Source of the DNA: Candidatus Omnitrophota bacterium
GTDB lineage: Bacteria > Omnitrophota > Gorgyraeia > B26-G9
Length of the DNA: 10,785 nt
Direction of reading: 5' to 3'
Assembly (NCBI GenBank): GCA_022013205.1
Contig: JAKLQT010000142.1
Coordinates: 1 to 10,785 of the forward strand
Positions 1-5,960 of this stretch are shown in pieces. Within the stretch, counting starts at the first letter, position 1; each line of letters begins with the position of its first letter. The notes beneath the pieces are model-generated. The model had not been told where the DNA came from. It saw only the letters and a list, made by a program, of their open reading frames with translations, and made no database searches. A program made the position numbers and the translations under genes.

Positions 1-2
1 AA

Positions 3-311
3 GATATTCTCCGGGCGATAAATAAAATAGATAAATATGCCGGGAATTTTACTGTTTTGCGGCTAAAAAAGAATCCTTTGATTATTGATGGTATTGTTAA
101 AAATCTCGAAATTATTGGAGAGGCAGCAAAAAATATCCCTGTGAGCGTAAAAGAAAAGTATCAAGAGATTGAGTGGAAGAAAATAACGGGATTACGTGAT
201 ATATTGGTGCATGAATATTTTGGAATAGATATGCAAATAATATTGGATATTATTAAAAATAAACTTCCGGATTTGAAAAAGAAAATCACCCACGCTATAA
301 AAACGGATTGA
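3..311 (+). CDS. hepT: HepT-type (DUF86) toxin, 5' end outside the window
   Basis: HepT proteins are HEPN-fold toxins that pair with an MntA-type nucleotidyltransferase antitoxin, which would lie upstream, outside the window. The reading frame stays open to the left edge. The residues before the in-frame TTG at 57 (DILRAINKIDKYAGNF...) match the usual N-terminal helix of the family, so the TTG is not the start and 102 residues are visible. Family marks are IIGEAAKNIP at about residues 37-46 and RDILVHEYF at 65-73, which gives the HEPN signature R-x4-H-x-Y (R65, H70, Y72). The C-terminus is a Lys-rich helix, and the stop is TGA at 309-311. All signature residues are intact, so the toxin is probably functional. 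The family is clear; activity and partner are inferred. Confidence 0.88.
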   Translation, partial: DILRAINKIDKYAGNFTVLRLKKNPLIIDGIVKNLEIIGEAAKNIPVSVKEKYQEIEWKKITGLRDILVHEYFGIDMQIILDIIKNKLPDLKKKITHAIKTD

Positions 312-350
312 TAATTCTCCTGCTCGGAATTAACCCCCAACGCCACTAAT

Positions 351-383
351 GGCTCCCTCCACAATGCATGGTGGGCAGGCGTA
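351..383 (+). repeat. Diverged copy of the CCGCC...GGCGG hairpin repeat (module F)
   Basis: This copy has the pattern GGCTCCCTCC, then CATGGTGGGCAGGCGTA. The same 33-bp element recurs at 2759-2791, 6909-6941, 8060-8092, 8171-8203 and 8285-8317, and inverted at 8835-8864. In better copies TCCGCC pairs with GGCGGA across a 9-nt loop. Here the stem is CCCTCC/GGTGGG with one mismatch. No gene is visible in the rest of 312-429. Confidence 0.6.
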
Positions 384-429
384 TCGTCTAAAAAGGCAAC
401 GGTCGCGGTAATTAGCTTATATAGCTCAT

Positions 430-667
430 AGAGAAACGATAAAAGCTACAGGTTGCAAAAAGCATCCGAAGTCCGAGGGACGAGGGACGCAAAAGAAGTT
501 ATAAGTTACGAGTGATGAGTGACGAGTGAAAGCATAAAGCAGAAAGCGCTTCGCGCTTGGCTCATAGCTCTTAGCTCTTAGCATAAAGCATAAAGCATAA
601 AGCATAAAGCTAGAAGCGGGAAAAAGATAAAGAACGAGAAAGCGTAAAGCGAATAGCAATTAGAAAA
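430..667 (+). repeat. Composite heptameric repeat array, copy 1
   Basis: The array starts with a short module (ACGATAAAAG..TACAGG) that recurs at 4433-4455. Module A follows (GAAGTCCGAGGGACG, 467-490), then module B (TTATAAGTTACGAGTGATG, about 499-528). Module C comes next, with AAGCGC-TTC-GCGCTT and four tandem CATAAAG heptamers near 581-609. It ends in module D (AGAAGCGGGAAAAAGATAAAG). From 467 to about 660 the sequence splits into consecutive 7-mers with few phase shifts. The same A-B-C-D order recurs at 2424-2791 and 3511-3718. Open frames through it are artefacts. Confidence 0.9.
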
Positions 668-670
668 CTA

Positions 671-719
671 AAGAACTGGAGTGAGAGCTCTGGTGAGAGC
701 TCTGGTTCTTGTTTTTTTT
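671..719 (+). terminator. Rho-independent terminator with an internal 12-bp duplication
   Basis: The 5' arm at 671-681 (AAGAACTGGAG) pairs with 700-710 (CTCTGGTTCTT): 11 bp, two of them G-U, followed by eight T at 712-719. GTGAGAGCTCTG is present twice in tandem (681-692, 693-704). The related terminator at 3723-3755 has a single copy. Both follow module D and the shared string AAAACTAAAGAAC, so the terminator appears to travel with the repeat array. It would end transcription from the hepT side before the exosortase promoter. Confidence 0.8.
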
Positions 720-763
720 AGGGAAAAATGGTATAAATAAAAGAGTTGACCATTAGGGAATAA

Positions 764-857
764 GAAAACTGAAGGACGAAGGACGCAAAAGAAGTTATAA
801 GTTACGAGTGATGAGTTATGAGTTACGAATTATGAGTTATGAGTGAAAAGCTGAAAA
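764..857 (+). repeat. Partial composite repeat (modules A and B)
   Basis: Module A (GAAGGACGAAGGACGC, 771-786) lacks the variable core. It is followed by an extended module B of AGTTAYG/AGTGATG heptamers to about 848. Modules C and D are absent. It lies just upstream of the exosortase promoter, in the otherwise gene-free stretch 312-917. Confidence 0.8.
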
Positions 858-869
858 AGTGTAAATTTA

Positions 870-897
870 TTGAGTATTAAGTAAAAACTGATAAAAT
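870..897 (+). promoter_or_regulatory. Candidate sigma-70 promoter for exosortase-epsI
   Basis: TTGAGT (870-875) and TAAAAT (892-897) are separated by 16 bp. The predicted start is near 904, with the ribosome site AGAGGG (906-911) right behind it and ATG at 918. The match is moderate, but the placement next to the gene and downstream of the last repeat supports it. Confidence 0.5.
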
Positions 898-917
898 CTT
901 GTATTAGAGGGAAAACT

Positions 918-1772
918 ATGGTTAAAATTAAGACAGAAAATTTAGTTAAGGTGGGGGTGATAGCGGTATTGCTGGGGGTGATTTATTATCCGGCTTTTGT
1001 CTGGATGTGGGCGCGTTGGAACACTGCGGATACATATTACAGCCATGGGCCGCTTGTAATAATAGCCTCTTTATTCTTTCTATGGAACATGAAGGAAGAG
1101 TTAGTGAAATCAAAGCTCTTGCCGTCTAATAAGGGTATCATCCTTATGGTGCCGGCTTTAATAATGCATATATCCGGGGCTTTGATAAGGTTCTATTTTG
1201 TTTCCGCTGTTTCTTTAGTGATAATGTTTTTCGGCATAATACTTTACTTTTTTGGTATGGAAACGGTAAAGAAAACTCAATTTCCTCTTTTTTATTTAGG
1301 TTTTATGATTCCTGCTCCTTTGGTTGTGATTTCTAATATAGTCATTAGAATGAAGCTTTTTGCCTGCAGTATGGCTGCGGTTTTGCTGAATAAGATCGGG
1401 CTGCAGGCTGTTCGGGATGGGAGTATTATTAAAATGTCAAGGTCTTATCTTGAAATAGAGGCGCCTTGCAGCGGGTTGAGGTCATTGATTGCTCTTTTGG
1501 CTTTTGGCGCGGCTTTTGCCTATATGACCAAGCATAATTTGTTTAAAAAGTGGGTTCTTTTCTTAGCGGCTTTTCCCATAGCGTTATTTGCTAATGTGAT
1601 GAGGATTGTTTTGCTGGGATGGGTAAGTGAAGTATACGGTATGAAAGCAGCTCAAGGGTGGGTGCATGATTTTTCAGGGTATTTGTTGTTTGCAGCAGCA
1701 GCTGTAGGAATGCTTGTGGTTAATAGCCTTCTAGCGTCTAATAAAATAGATGATGAACGCTTAGAAGTCTAG
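918..1772 (+). CDS. xrt: Exosortase (PEP-CTERM sorting cysteine transpeptidase)
   Basis: Exosortases are polytopic inner-membrane Cys proteases/transpeptidases that cut C-terminal PEP-CTERM signals of exported proteins. The protein has 284 residues, the usual length for an exosortase without a fused EpsI domain, with about eight hydrophobic segments. The family landmarks are all present. TYYSHGPLVI is at 39-48. The catalytic Cys lies in EAPCSGLRSL (C184). The catalytic Arg lies in FANVMRIVLLG (R229). The catalytic His lies in HDFSGYLLF (H250). The start is supported by AGAGGG seven bases upstream. It is followed after 35 bp by epsI, presumably in one transcript. Likely substrates are the three PEP-CTERM proteins at 3971, 5961 and 7120. 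The family is certain; the exact Xrt subclass is not assigned. Confidence 0.95.
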   Translation: MVKIKTENLVKVGVIAVLLGVIYYPAFVWMWARWNTADTYYSHGPLVIIASLFFLWNMKEELVKSKLLPSNKGIILMVPALIMHISGALIRFYFVSAVSLVIMFFGIILYFFGMETVKKTQFPLFYLGFMIPAPLVVISNIVIRMKLFACSMAAVLLNKIGLQAVRDGSIIKMSRSYLEIEAPCSGLRSLIALLAFGAAFAYMTKHNLFKKWVLFLAAFPIALFANVMRIVLLGWVSEVYGMKAAQGWVHDFSGYLLFAAAAVGMLVVNSLLASNKIDDERLEV

Positions 1773-1774
1773 TG

Positions 1775-1794
1775 GTAACTCATAACTTATAATT
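1775..1794 (-). repeat. Inverted fragment of repeat module B
   Basis: This 20-bp string between the exosortase stop and the epsI start reads, on the minus strand, as ATTATAAGTTATGAGTTAC. It is a run of module B heptamers in the orientation opposite to nearly all others here. It shows that repeat pieces also sit inside an operon, apparently without a terminator. Confidence 0.7.
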
Positions 1795-1807
1795 AGGCAT
1801 TGAGTAT

Positions 1808-2425
1808 ATGGATAAGAGATTTATAGTTTTAGTTTGGATTCTCCTTATTGGAGTGGGTTTGTCATTTGTGTTCAAGCCTGTAGATATAGATTCGGGGATT
1901 GATGAAAGGGTTTTGAATCTACCGAGAGAGCCTGGTATCTACAAATCGAAAGATATTGAGCTTGAAGATAGGATTTACGATATTCTTGAGACAAAAAATG
2001 TAGTTATGCGGCATTATTTCAAAGAAGGCGAGCTGCCGATTTTATTTTATCTGATATTTTCAAAAAAAACACACAAAACATCTGATCCTCCTGAAAACTG
2101 CCTCAGCGGAGAGGGAAGGGCGATTATTAGTAAAGAATTAGTAGAACTGCCTGGATTTAATTTCCCGGTAAATAAACTTTTAGTTGAAAAATCCGGCATT
2201 AAAGATATGTATTTATATTGGTTTATAGCCGGTGATGAATTTTTCGATAATTATGTTGGACAGCGTTTAAAACTTATAATGTCTTATTTAAAAAGATGTC
2301 CGCAAAGCGGGGGGCAGATCCGAATATCTACAGAGGTTACAAAAAATAATGAACAGGCTGCAATGAAAAGGCTTGAGGAATTTATTGCGGAGATGATGCC
2401 CTACCTGAAAGAACTGCTTAAATAG
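1808..2425 (+). CDS. epsI: EpsI-family exosortase-associated protein
   Basis: EpsI-family proteins (DUF3485) are encoded next to or fused with exosortases and are needed for exopolysaccharide/PEP-CTERM systems. Their biochemical role is not settled. This 205-residue protein has one N-terminal membrane anchor (about 5-22) and an extracytoplasmic domain. The family's Cys-containing motif appears as DPPENCLSGEGRAI (93-106, C98). Later conserved parts are the aromatic pair YW at 137-138, YVGQRLKLI (149-157) and GGQIRISTEV (168-177). The start has only a weak ribosome site (TTGAG) before ATG, so translation may depend on the exosortase message. No sequence resembling a promoter stands out in the 35-bp gap. 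The stop codon TAG is at once followed by repeat heptamers. Confidence 0.88.
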   Translation: MDKRFIVLVWILLIGVGLSFVFKPVDIDSGIDERVLNLPREPGIYKSKDIELEDRIYDILETKNVVMRHYFKEGELPILFYLIFSKKTHKTSDPPENCLSGEGRAIISKELVELPGFNFPVNKLLVEKSGIKDMYLYWFIAGDEFFDNYVGQRLKLIMSYLKRCPQSGGQIRISTEVTKNNEQAAMKRLEEFIAEMMPYLKELLK

Positions 2426-2791
2426 CCGATAGCTGATAGGAAAACTGAAGGACGAGGGACGATCGCTTCGCTAGGACGAGGGACGCAGGACGCAAAATAA
2501 ATTATAAGTTACGAGTGATGAGTGACGAGTGAAAGTATAAAGCAGAAAGCGATTCGTGCTTGGCTCATAGCTCTTAGCTCATAGCATAAAGCATAAAGCT
2601 AGAAGCGGGAAAAAGATAAAGATAGAAAAAGCGTAAAGCGGGGAAAGACTGAGGGACGATCGTTTCGCTAGGACGAAGGACGCAGGACGCAAAATAAATT
2701 ATAAGTTACGAGTGATGAGTGACGAGTGAAAGCATAAAGCAGAAAGCGCTTCGCGCTTGGCTTCCGCCACAAAGCATGGCAGGCAGGCGTA
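2424..2791 (+). repeat. Composite heptameric repeat array, two successive copies
   Basis: Two A-B-C units follow each other. The first (about 2446-2640) has module A with core CGATCGCTTCGCTAGG, then B, C and D. The second (about 2648-2760) repeats A, B and C, then joins module F (GGCTTCCGCCAC... to 2791) instead of finishing module C. The units are nearly identical where they overlap. The array begins at the epsI stop codon. No gene is seen in 2426-2887; 2792-2835 is short unique sequence. Confidence 0.92.
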
Positions 2792-2835
2792 GCGGTTGAA
2801 AGGGACTACTGCTGAAAAATGGGAAACGTTGCCTA

Positions 2836-2873
2836 TATTTACTATTGTAAATACATCAGGTTTATGGTATTAT
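2836..2873 (+). promoter_or_regulatory. Promoter with overlapping palindromic operator for the toxin-antitoxin pair
   Basis: A perfect 7-bp inverted repeat (TATTTAC, 2836-2842; GTAAATA, 2847-2853) overlaps a -35 box TTGTAA (2845-2850). A 17-bp spacer leads to TATTAT (2868-2873). Transcription would start near 2880, giving a leader of under ten bases before ATG 2888. RHH antitoxins typically repress their own operon through such palindromes, so autoregulation is the likely role. The binding itself is inferred. Confidence 0.6.
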
Positions 2874-2887
2874 TATAGCAGGCTGGT

Positions 2888-3133
2888 ATGAGCGAATTTA
2901 AATGGAATGAATTGAAAAATAAGAGATTAAAAGAAACAAGAGGGATTTCTTTTGAGGAAATTTTAGGTTCTATGTTTTTATCTTTAGAAAAACATTCTGC
3001 CAGAAGAAATCAGTTTATTATGCTGTTTGAATATAAGGAATATGTTTGGGTTGTTCCGTGTGTATTTGAGAAGGATTATATTTTTCTCAAGACTTTGTTC
3101 CCTAGCCGTAAATATACTCAAAAATACAAATGA
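2888..3133 (+). CDS. BrnT-like toxin of a type II toxin-antitoxin system
   Basis: The protein has 81 residues. The N-terminal FKWNELKNKRLKETRGISFE (4-23) matches the F-x-W-[ND]-E..KN..L....GISFE opening of BrnT-like toxins, which have a RelE/RNase-like fold. The C-terminal IFLKTLFPSRKYTQKY is the usual end of the subgroup paired with CopG-type antitoxins. The expected action is mRNA cleavage when the antitoxin is lost, which is known for BrnT and inferred here. The stop TGA overlaps an ATG of the next frame (ATGA), but the antitoxin start that fits its ribosome site is 15 bases further on. The ribosome site of this gene is poor, in line with a near-leaderless transcript. The toxin-first order is typical of brnTA-type operons. 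Confidence 0.75.
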   Translation: MSEFKWNELKNKRLKETRGISFEEILGSMFLSLEKHSARRNQFIMLFEYKEYVWVVPCVFEKDYIFLKTLFPSRKYTQKYK

Positions 3134-3144
3134 GGGGGGATGAC

Positions 3145-3393
3145 ATGAAAAAGATTAGATTAACAAAAGAAGAAAAAAAAATAGAAGATAGTTTAATGCG
3201 GGGGGAATATATAAAGGTAAAGGGAGCTCCTTTAAATAAAATTCAAGAAGCTCTTATTGCCCGGAAAAAGGATAGGACAATGACAATACGCGTTAATAGT
3301 GATGATATTGAAAAAATAAAAAAGAAAGCAGAAAAGATAGGAGTAAAATATCAGTCTTTTATTTCTGAGATTTTACATCAAGTAGCGCAGTAA
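3145..3393 (+). CDS. Ribbon-helix-helix (CopG/BrnA-like) antitoxin
   Basis: The protein has 82 residues and is very rich in Lys and Glu. The C-terminal half TMTIRVNSDDIEKIKKKAEK, then GVKYQSFISEILHQVA, is the ribbon-helix-helix DNA-binding domain of CopG-type antitoxins (Pfam CopG_antitoxin type). Its pattern is IR-strand, helix with D.. IK.KA, then G-x-x-YQ-x-x-I helix. The N-terminal half would wrap the toxin. I chose ATG 3145 over ATG 3130 because GAGGGGGG (3132-3139) sits at proper ribosome-site distance from 3145; the 3130 start would place that site inside the gene. It probably binds the palindrome at 2836-2853 and represses the operon. Confidence 0.8.
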   Translation: MKKIRLTKEEKKIEDSLMRGEYIKVKGAPLNKIQEALIARKKDRTMTIRVNSDDIEKIKKKAEKIGVKYQSFISEILHQVAQ

Positions 3394-3510
3394 ACTTTGC
3401 CTTATTAAAACTGAGTGAGGCCTTGGCTGACAAAGGGGATGGGGCCACAAACCATTGACAAATCCCTAAAGCCCGCTAATGACTTCTTTGCTGCATTTAG
3501 CGCCGTGAGG

Positions 3511-3718
3511 ACCCGAGGACCGAGGGATGATCGCTTCGCTAGGACGAAGGACGCAGGACGCAAAATAAGTTATAAGTTACGAGTGATGAGTGACGAGTGA
3601 AAGCATAAAGCAGAAAGCGATTCGCGCTTGGCTCATAGCTCATAGCATAAAGCATAAAGCTAGAAGCGGGAAAAAGATAAAGGACGAAAAAGCGTAAGGC
3701 TAGTAGCGATTAGGAAAA
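3511..3718 (+). repeat. Composite heptameric repeat array, A-B-C-D
   Basis: Module A (GGATGATCGCTTCGCTAGG and GACGCAGGACGC), module B (to about 3600), module C with GCGATTCGCGCTTGG and CATAAAG pairs, then module D and the terminator at 3723. This is the most complete copy of the composite. The 61-codon frame 3415-3600 runs into it and is not a gene. Between the antitoxin stop and 3510 I see only unique sequence with a weak 6-bp inverted repeat (3474-3479, 3497-3502). Confidence 0.9.
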
Positions 3719-3722
3719 CTAA

Positions 3723-3755
3723 AGAACCAGAGTGGGAGCTCTGGCTCTTTTTTTT
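3723..3755 (+). terminator. Rho-independent terminator
   Basis: The arm AGAACCAGAG (3723-3732) pairs with CTCTGGCTCT (3739-3748), one A-C mismatch in ten, loop TGGGAG, then a T run to 3755. It is a paralogue of the terminator at 671-719. It insulates the lipoprotein gene at 3971 from toxin-antitoxin transcription. Confidence 0.82.
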
Positions 3756-3842
3756 GTGCATTAAAAATAAAATTGGTTAGAAATTTGCATAATTATAAAA
3801 GTTGTGGTACTCTTTCTTACTTCTGAAAAAAGGTGGTTATGC

Positions 3843-3860
3843 AGTCAAAGTAGTTTGACT
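3843..3860. promoter_or_regulatory. Perfect inverted repeat upstream of the PEP-CTERM lipoprotein gene
   Basis: AGTCAAA (3843-3849), spacer GTAG, TTTGACT (3854-3860): perfect 7-bp arms about 110 bases before the gene, in sequence that is not part of the repeat family. It could be an operator or a small RNA hairpin. No convincing promoter was found in 3760-3970. Confidence 0.4.
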
Positions 3861-3970
3861 TTAAAAATATGCACACTGAATATTGAGTAGTTTACTTATT
3901 TTTGACGGCTAAAAAGCTGATAATGGGTGGTAAAGGAGCTCAAGAGGTAAGTCTAAATCAGAGAGGAAAA

Positions 3971-4381
3971 ATGAAATTTCTAACAGCTTTTCGAATAATA
4001 TTAATTGGAATGCTTATAGTTAGCACCGCTGGATGTAAGCTTAAGTGGAGTGATTCTAATAGTTTTATCGAAAATATGGAAACTCCAGTAATAAATGAAG
4101 GAAAAGAAGATGTGCCTGAAGATGAAATTATTCCTAATATACCAGAGGATGAGCCTCTTCTGTTTCTACCTGAAGAGCCAAGCCAGAATCCATTAAAAAA
4201 GGAACAGTTTAAAAACTTACCTAACCCTCTGGTTTTTATTATTATACCAGAAAATGAAGGTCCGACTGAACAAGATCCACAGCCCGCGGATGAGAATAAT
4301 CCTGTGCCTGAACCCATTACTATATTGCTGCTTGGGCCGGCGCTGTTGGGGTTGCTAGGGTGCAAGAGAAAGAAAAGCTAG
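3971..4381 (+). CDS. Small acidic lipoprotein with a PEP-CTERM tail
   Basis: Starting at ATG 3971, behind AGAGAGG (3960-3966), the protein has 136 residues. The upstream in-frame TTG at 3902 has no ribosome site and would bury the signal peptide. Residues 1-21 form a signal peptide ending STAG-C22, a lipobox with an off-consensus Thr at -3. The middle (about 30-110) is rich in Glu, Asp, Pro and Asn, has no recognisable fold and looks disordered. The C-terminus NPVPEPITILLLGPALLG, then LLGCKRKKS, is a full PEP-CTERM signal: PEP at 113-115, a hydrophobic stretch and a basic end. It is probably lipidated in the inner membrane and processed at the tail by the exosortase. A second Cys (131) lies in the sorting tail. 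Function unknown. Confidence 0.85.
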   Translation: MKFLTAFRIILIGMLIVSTAGCKLKWSDSNSFIENMETPVINEGKEDVPEDEIIPNIPEDEPLLFLPEEPSQNPLKKEQFKNLPNPLVFIIIPENEGPTEQDPQPADENNPVPEPITILLLGPALLGLLGCKRKKS

Positions 4382-4408
4382 CAGCATTTGAGATAAACAT
4401 TGATGGCC

Positions 4409-4455
4409 CATGGCTGATAGCTTTTAGAAAAAACGATAAAAGTTACAGGCTGCAA
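4409..4455 (+). repeat. Short repeat fragment
   Basis: CATGGCTGATAGCTTTTAG is followed by ACGATAAAAGTTACAGG, which matches the start of the array at 430-455. It is the only repeat-family sequence in the gap 4382-4819; the rest of that gap is unique, very AT-rich and carries the regulatory sites listed next. Confidence 0.65.
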
Positions 4456-4482
4456 TTTCATTCAATGGAAACTTTATAAAAC

Positions 4483-4527
4483 CACAAATTATTTTTCATT
4501 TGACTATTGTAAAAAAAATAATTTGTG
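4483..4527. terminator. Perfect 14-bp AT-rich inverted repeat, probable bidirectional terminator
   Basis: CACAAATTATTTTT (4483-4496) is the exact reverse complement of 4514-4527, with a 17-nt loop. It lies about 100 bases after the lipoprotein stop. The stem is AT-rich with T-rich and A-rich runs on its inner ends, so it may end transcription from either side or serve as a large operator. The assignment as terminator is inference. Confidence 0.45.
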
Positions 4528-4591
4528 TTATTCTTATTAAAATTATATTCTTTCCGGCTTTAAATTATGAGCTTTAATGTGTTGAATTATG

Positions 4592-4617
4592 CACCTAAGG
4601 TGTTTAATTTTTTAAAC
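4592..4617. promoter_or_regulatory. Adjacent short palindromes upstream of the sigma-54 promoter
   Basis: CACCT-A-AGGTG (4592-4602) overlaps by one base with GTTTAA-TTTT-TTAAAC (4602-4617). They lie about 145-170 bases upstream of the sigma-54 site, the usual distance for an NtrC-type activator binding site. That role is inferred only from position and symmetry. Confidence 0.3.
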
Positions 4618-4762
4618 AAAATTCATTGCTAAATCAAATAGTAACAAAATAGGAAAGGGGAACTAACTTAAACAGCATTTTTAAAAAGACCTTAAATGTT
4701 TTAGTTTTAGGATCTTATCTTGTTGAACAAAAAAAATAAAAAACCGTACAAATCAAGATACT

Positions 4763-4779
4763 TGGCACAGTATGTGCTT
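4763..4779 (+). promoter_or_regulatory. Sigma-54 (-24/-12) promoter for the sugar transferase gene
   Basis: TGGCAC (4763-4768) and GTGCTT (4774-4779) have the invariant GG and GC separated by exactly ten bases, a close match to the TGGCAC-N5-TTGC consensus. Transcription would start near 4788 and leave a leader of about 30 bases before ATG 4820. Exosortase loci in other bacteria are often linked to NtrC-type regulators and RpoN, which agrees with this site. Confidence 0.65.
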
Positions 4780-4819
4780 AAGATTACAAGTCACAATTTA
4801 AGTAATTAGGAAGGGTTAA

Positions 4820-5605
4820 ATGAAAGTAATAAATAATATCGCAAAAATTAACATTAAAATCCTGGGGATTGCACTGATCGTGTATTCATTCCTGGTAATA
4901 CACAAGGTTATGGCAATGTCAGTTGAAGAGGCTGCTGTTTTGCAGCCTTATGGGATGCTCGCCTTTTTGCTTGGAGCCGGCAGCGCGTTCCTGAGATTCG
5001 CGCAGAGACAGTTTCCCAGGATGAAGAGAGGTTTTGATATTGTTTTGGCTAGTTTAGGGGTAGTGGTAACTTTTCCTTTGGTGGCTATTTCTGCTCTTTT
5101 AATAAAATTATTTTCACCTCAAGGGCCGGTTTTTTACACACAAACCCGTGTTGGGATGAATGGTAAAATTTTTGAAATTTATAAATTACGTTCAATGAAG
5201 CCTGATGCTGAGAAGGGTACAGGAGCTGTATGGGCAGATGAAGATAATGACCCCAGAGTTATCCCAGTGATAGGTAATTTCTTAAGAAAATCTCATATTG
5301 ATGAAATACCTCAATTTATTAATGTGTTAATGGGTGATATGAGTGTTGTGGGGCCAAGGCCTGAACGTCCGGAAATTGTTAGCGAGCTTAAAGTTAAGGT
5401 GTTTCAGTATGAAAAAAGATTAAACGTAAGGCCCGGGATAACCGGACTTGCTCAAATAAGACATAGATATGATAAGACATTGACGGATGTTAAGAAAAAA
5501 GTAAAACTTGATCTTCTTTATATAAGGAAGATGTGCCTTATCGGTGAGTTAAGAATTCTTTTCCTGACTGTTTTGGTGGTGATTAAGGGGAAGGTTATTG
5601 GGTAA
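4820..5605 (+). CDS. Priming sugar-phosphate transferase with a PEP-CTERM-like N-terminal extension
   Basis: The 261-residue protein belongs to the bacterial sugar transferase family (PF02397: WbaP/PglC type). These enzymes move a sugar phosphate from a nucleotide sugar to undecaprenyl phosphate, the first step of exopolysaccharide synthesis at the inner membrane. The catalytic domain runs from KRGFDIVLASLG (69-80) through YKLRSMKPDA (121-130), the catalytic Asp-Glu pair in SHIDEIPQ (D161, E162), VGPRPE (177-182) and RPGITGLAQI (204-213). The first 68 residues are unusual: a signal-peptide-like segment ending near VMA (30-32), then EEAAVLQPYGMLAFLLG and a basic stretch RQFPRMKR, laid out like an exosortase sorting tail. 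The start follows AGGAAGGG. The promoter appears to be sigma-54. The enzyme family is certain; the sugar is unknown. Confidence 0.9.
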   Translation: MKVINNIAKINIKILGIALIVYSFLVIHKVMAMSVEEAAVLQPYGMLAFLLGAGSAFLRFAQRQFPRMKRGFDIVLASLGVVVTFPLVAISALLIKLFSPQGPVFYTQTRVGMNGKIFEIYKLRSMKPDAEKGTGAVWADEDNDPRVIPVIGNFLRKSHIDEIPQFINVLMGDMSVVGPRPERPEIVSELKVKVFQYEKRLNVRPGITGLAQIRHRYDKTLTDVKKKVKLDLLYIRKMCLIGELRILFLTVLVVIKGKVIG

Positions 5606-5608
5606 ATT

Positions 5609-5856
5609 AGCTCATAGAAAATAAGTTATGAGTGACGAGTTATGAGTTACAAGTGAATAACAAAAAAAGAAAGAAACAAGTAGCGAGAAGAATGACTGAA
5701 GGCCGAAGGACGATCACTCACCTTGTTCGTTAGGACGAAAAAGCGTAAAGAGTAAAGAGTAAAGCATAAAGCAGAAAGCGCTTCGCGCTTGGCTCGTAGC
5801 TCGTAGAAAAAGCGTAAAGCAAAGCGATTAGTGGGAAAAATAGCGGGAAGCGATTA
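5609..5856 (+). repeat. Heptameric repeat array after the sugar transferase gene
   Basis: It begins four bases after the stop with AGCTCAT and module B heptamers (AAGTTAT, GAGTGAC, to about 5656). It continues with module A carrying a longer core (5699-5740: GGCCGAAGGACGATCAC, then a TAGGACGA flank). Then come AGTAAAG heptamers, module C with GCGCTTCGCGCTTGG (5778-5792) and a degraded module D. No gene is seen in the 355-base gap before 5961. Confidence 0.85.
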
Positions 5857-5877
5857 ATTTAGAGAAGAAAATACCAG

Positions 5878-5901
5878 GTTATAGAGTTGAAGGACTATAA
5901 C
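5878..5901 (+). promoter_or_regulatory. Leader or promoter hairpin of the first exported PEP-CTERM gene
   Basis: GTTATAG (5878-5884) pairs with CTATAAC (5895-5901); the loop contains GTTGAAGGA. The hairpin ends 59 bases before the start codon. The gene at 7120 has a hairpin at nearly the same distance (57 bases) with a different stem but the loop GTTGAAAGA. The loop also reads as a -35 box (TTGAAG, 5887-5892) with TAAAAA 18 bases on, so the palindrome may be an operator rather than an RNA structure. Confidence 0.45.
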
Positions 5902-5960
5902 TTTTAACAATAAAAAAATTAATTAAAACTGAACTAATTTTTAAAAAAGGAGTTAGCCAT

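Noticed and set aside
57..311. TTG at 57 as the start of the HepT gene
   Set aside because: The frame is open upstream to the window edge and the upstream residues fit the family's N-terminal helix; the gene is cut by the window.
426..659. 77-codon minus-strand frame
   Set aside because: It runs entirely through a repeat array; 7-bp periodicity keeps stops rare and produces repetitive peptides.
2424..2791. Integron-type attC sites between gene cassettes
   Set aside because: No RYYYAAC-type core or integrase is seen; the arrays are heptameric and lack attC geometry.
3415..3600. 61-codon frame on the + strand
   Set aside because: Its second half is translated repeat (module A and B), it has no ribosome site and no family resemblance.
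3805..3820. Second sigma-54 site (TGGTAC...CTTAC)
   Set aside because: Ten bases after the GG comes TA instead of the required GC.
3902..3970. Upstream TTG start for the lipoprotein gene
   Set aside because: No ribosome site; ATG 3971 has AGAGAGG and gives a proper signal peptide.
3958..4365. 135-codon minus-strand frame opposite the lipoprotein gene
   Set aside because: The + strand reading has a ribosome site, signal peptide and PEP-CTERM tail; the antisense frame is Ser/Gly-rich shadow.
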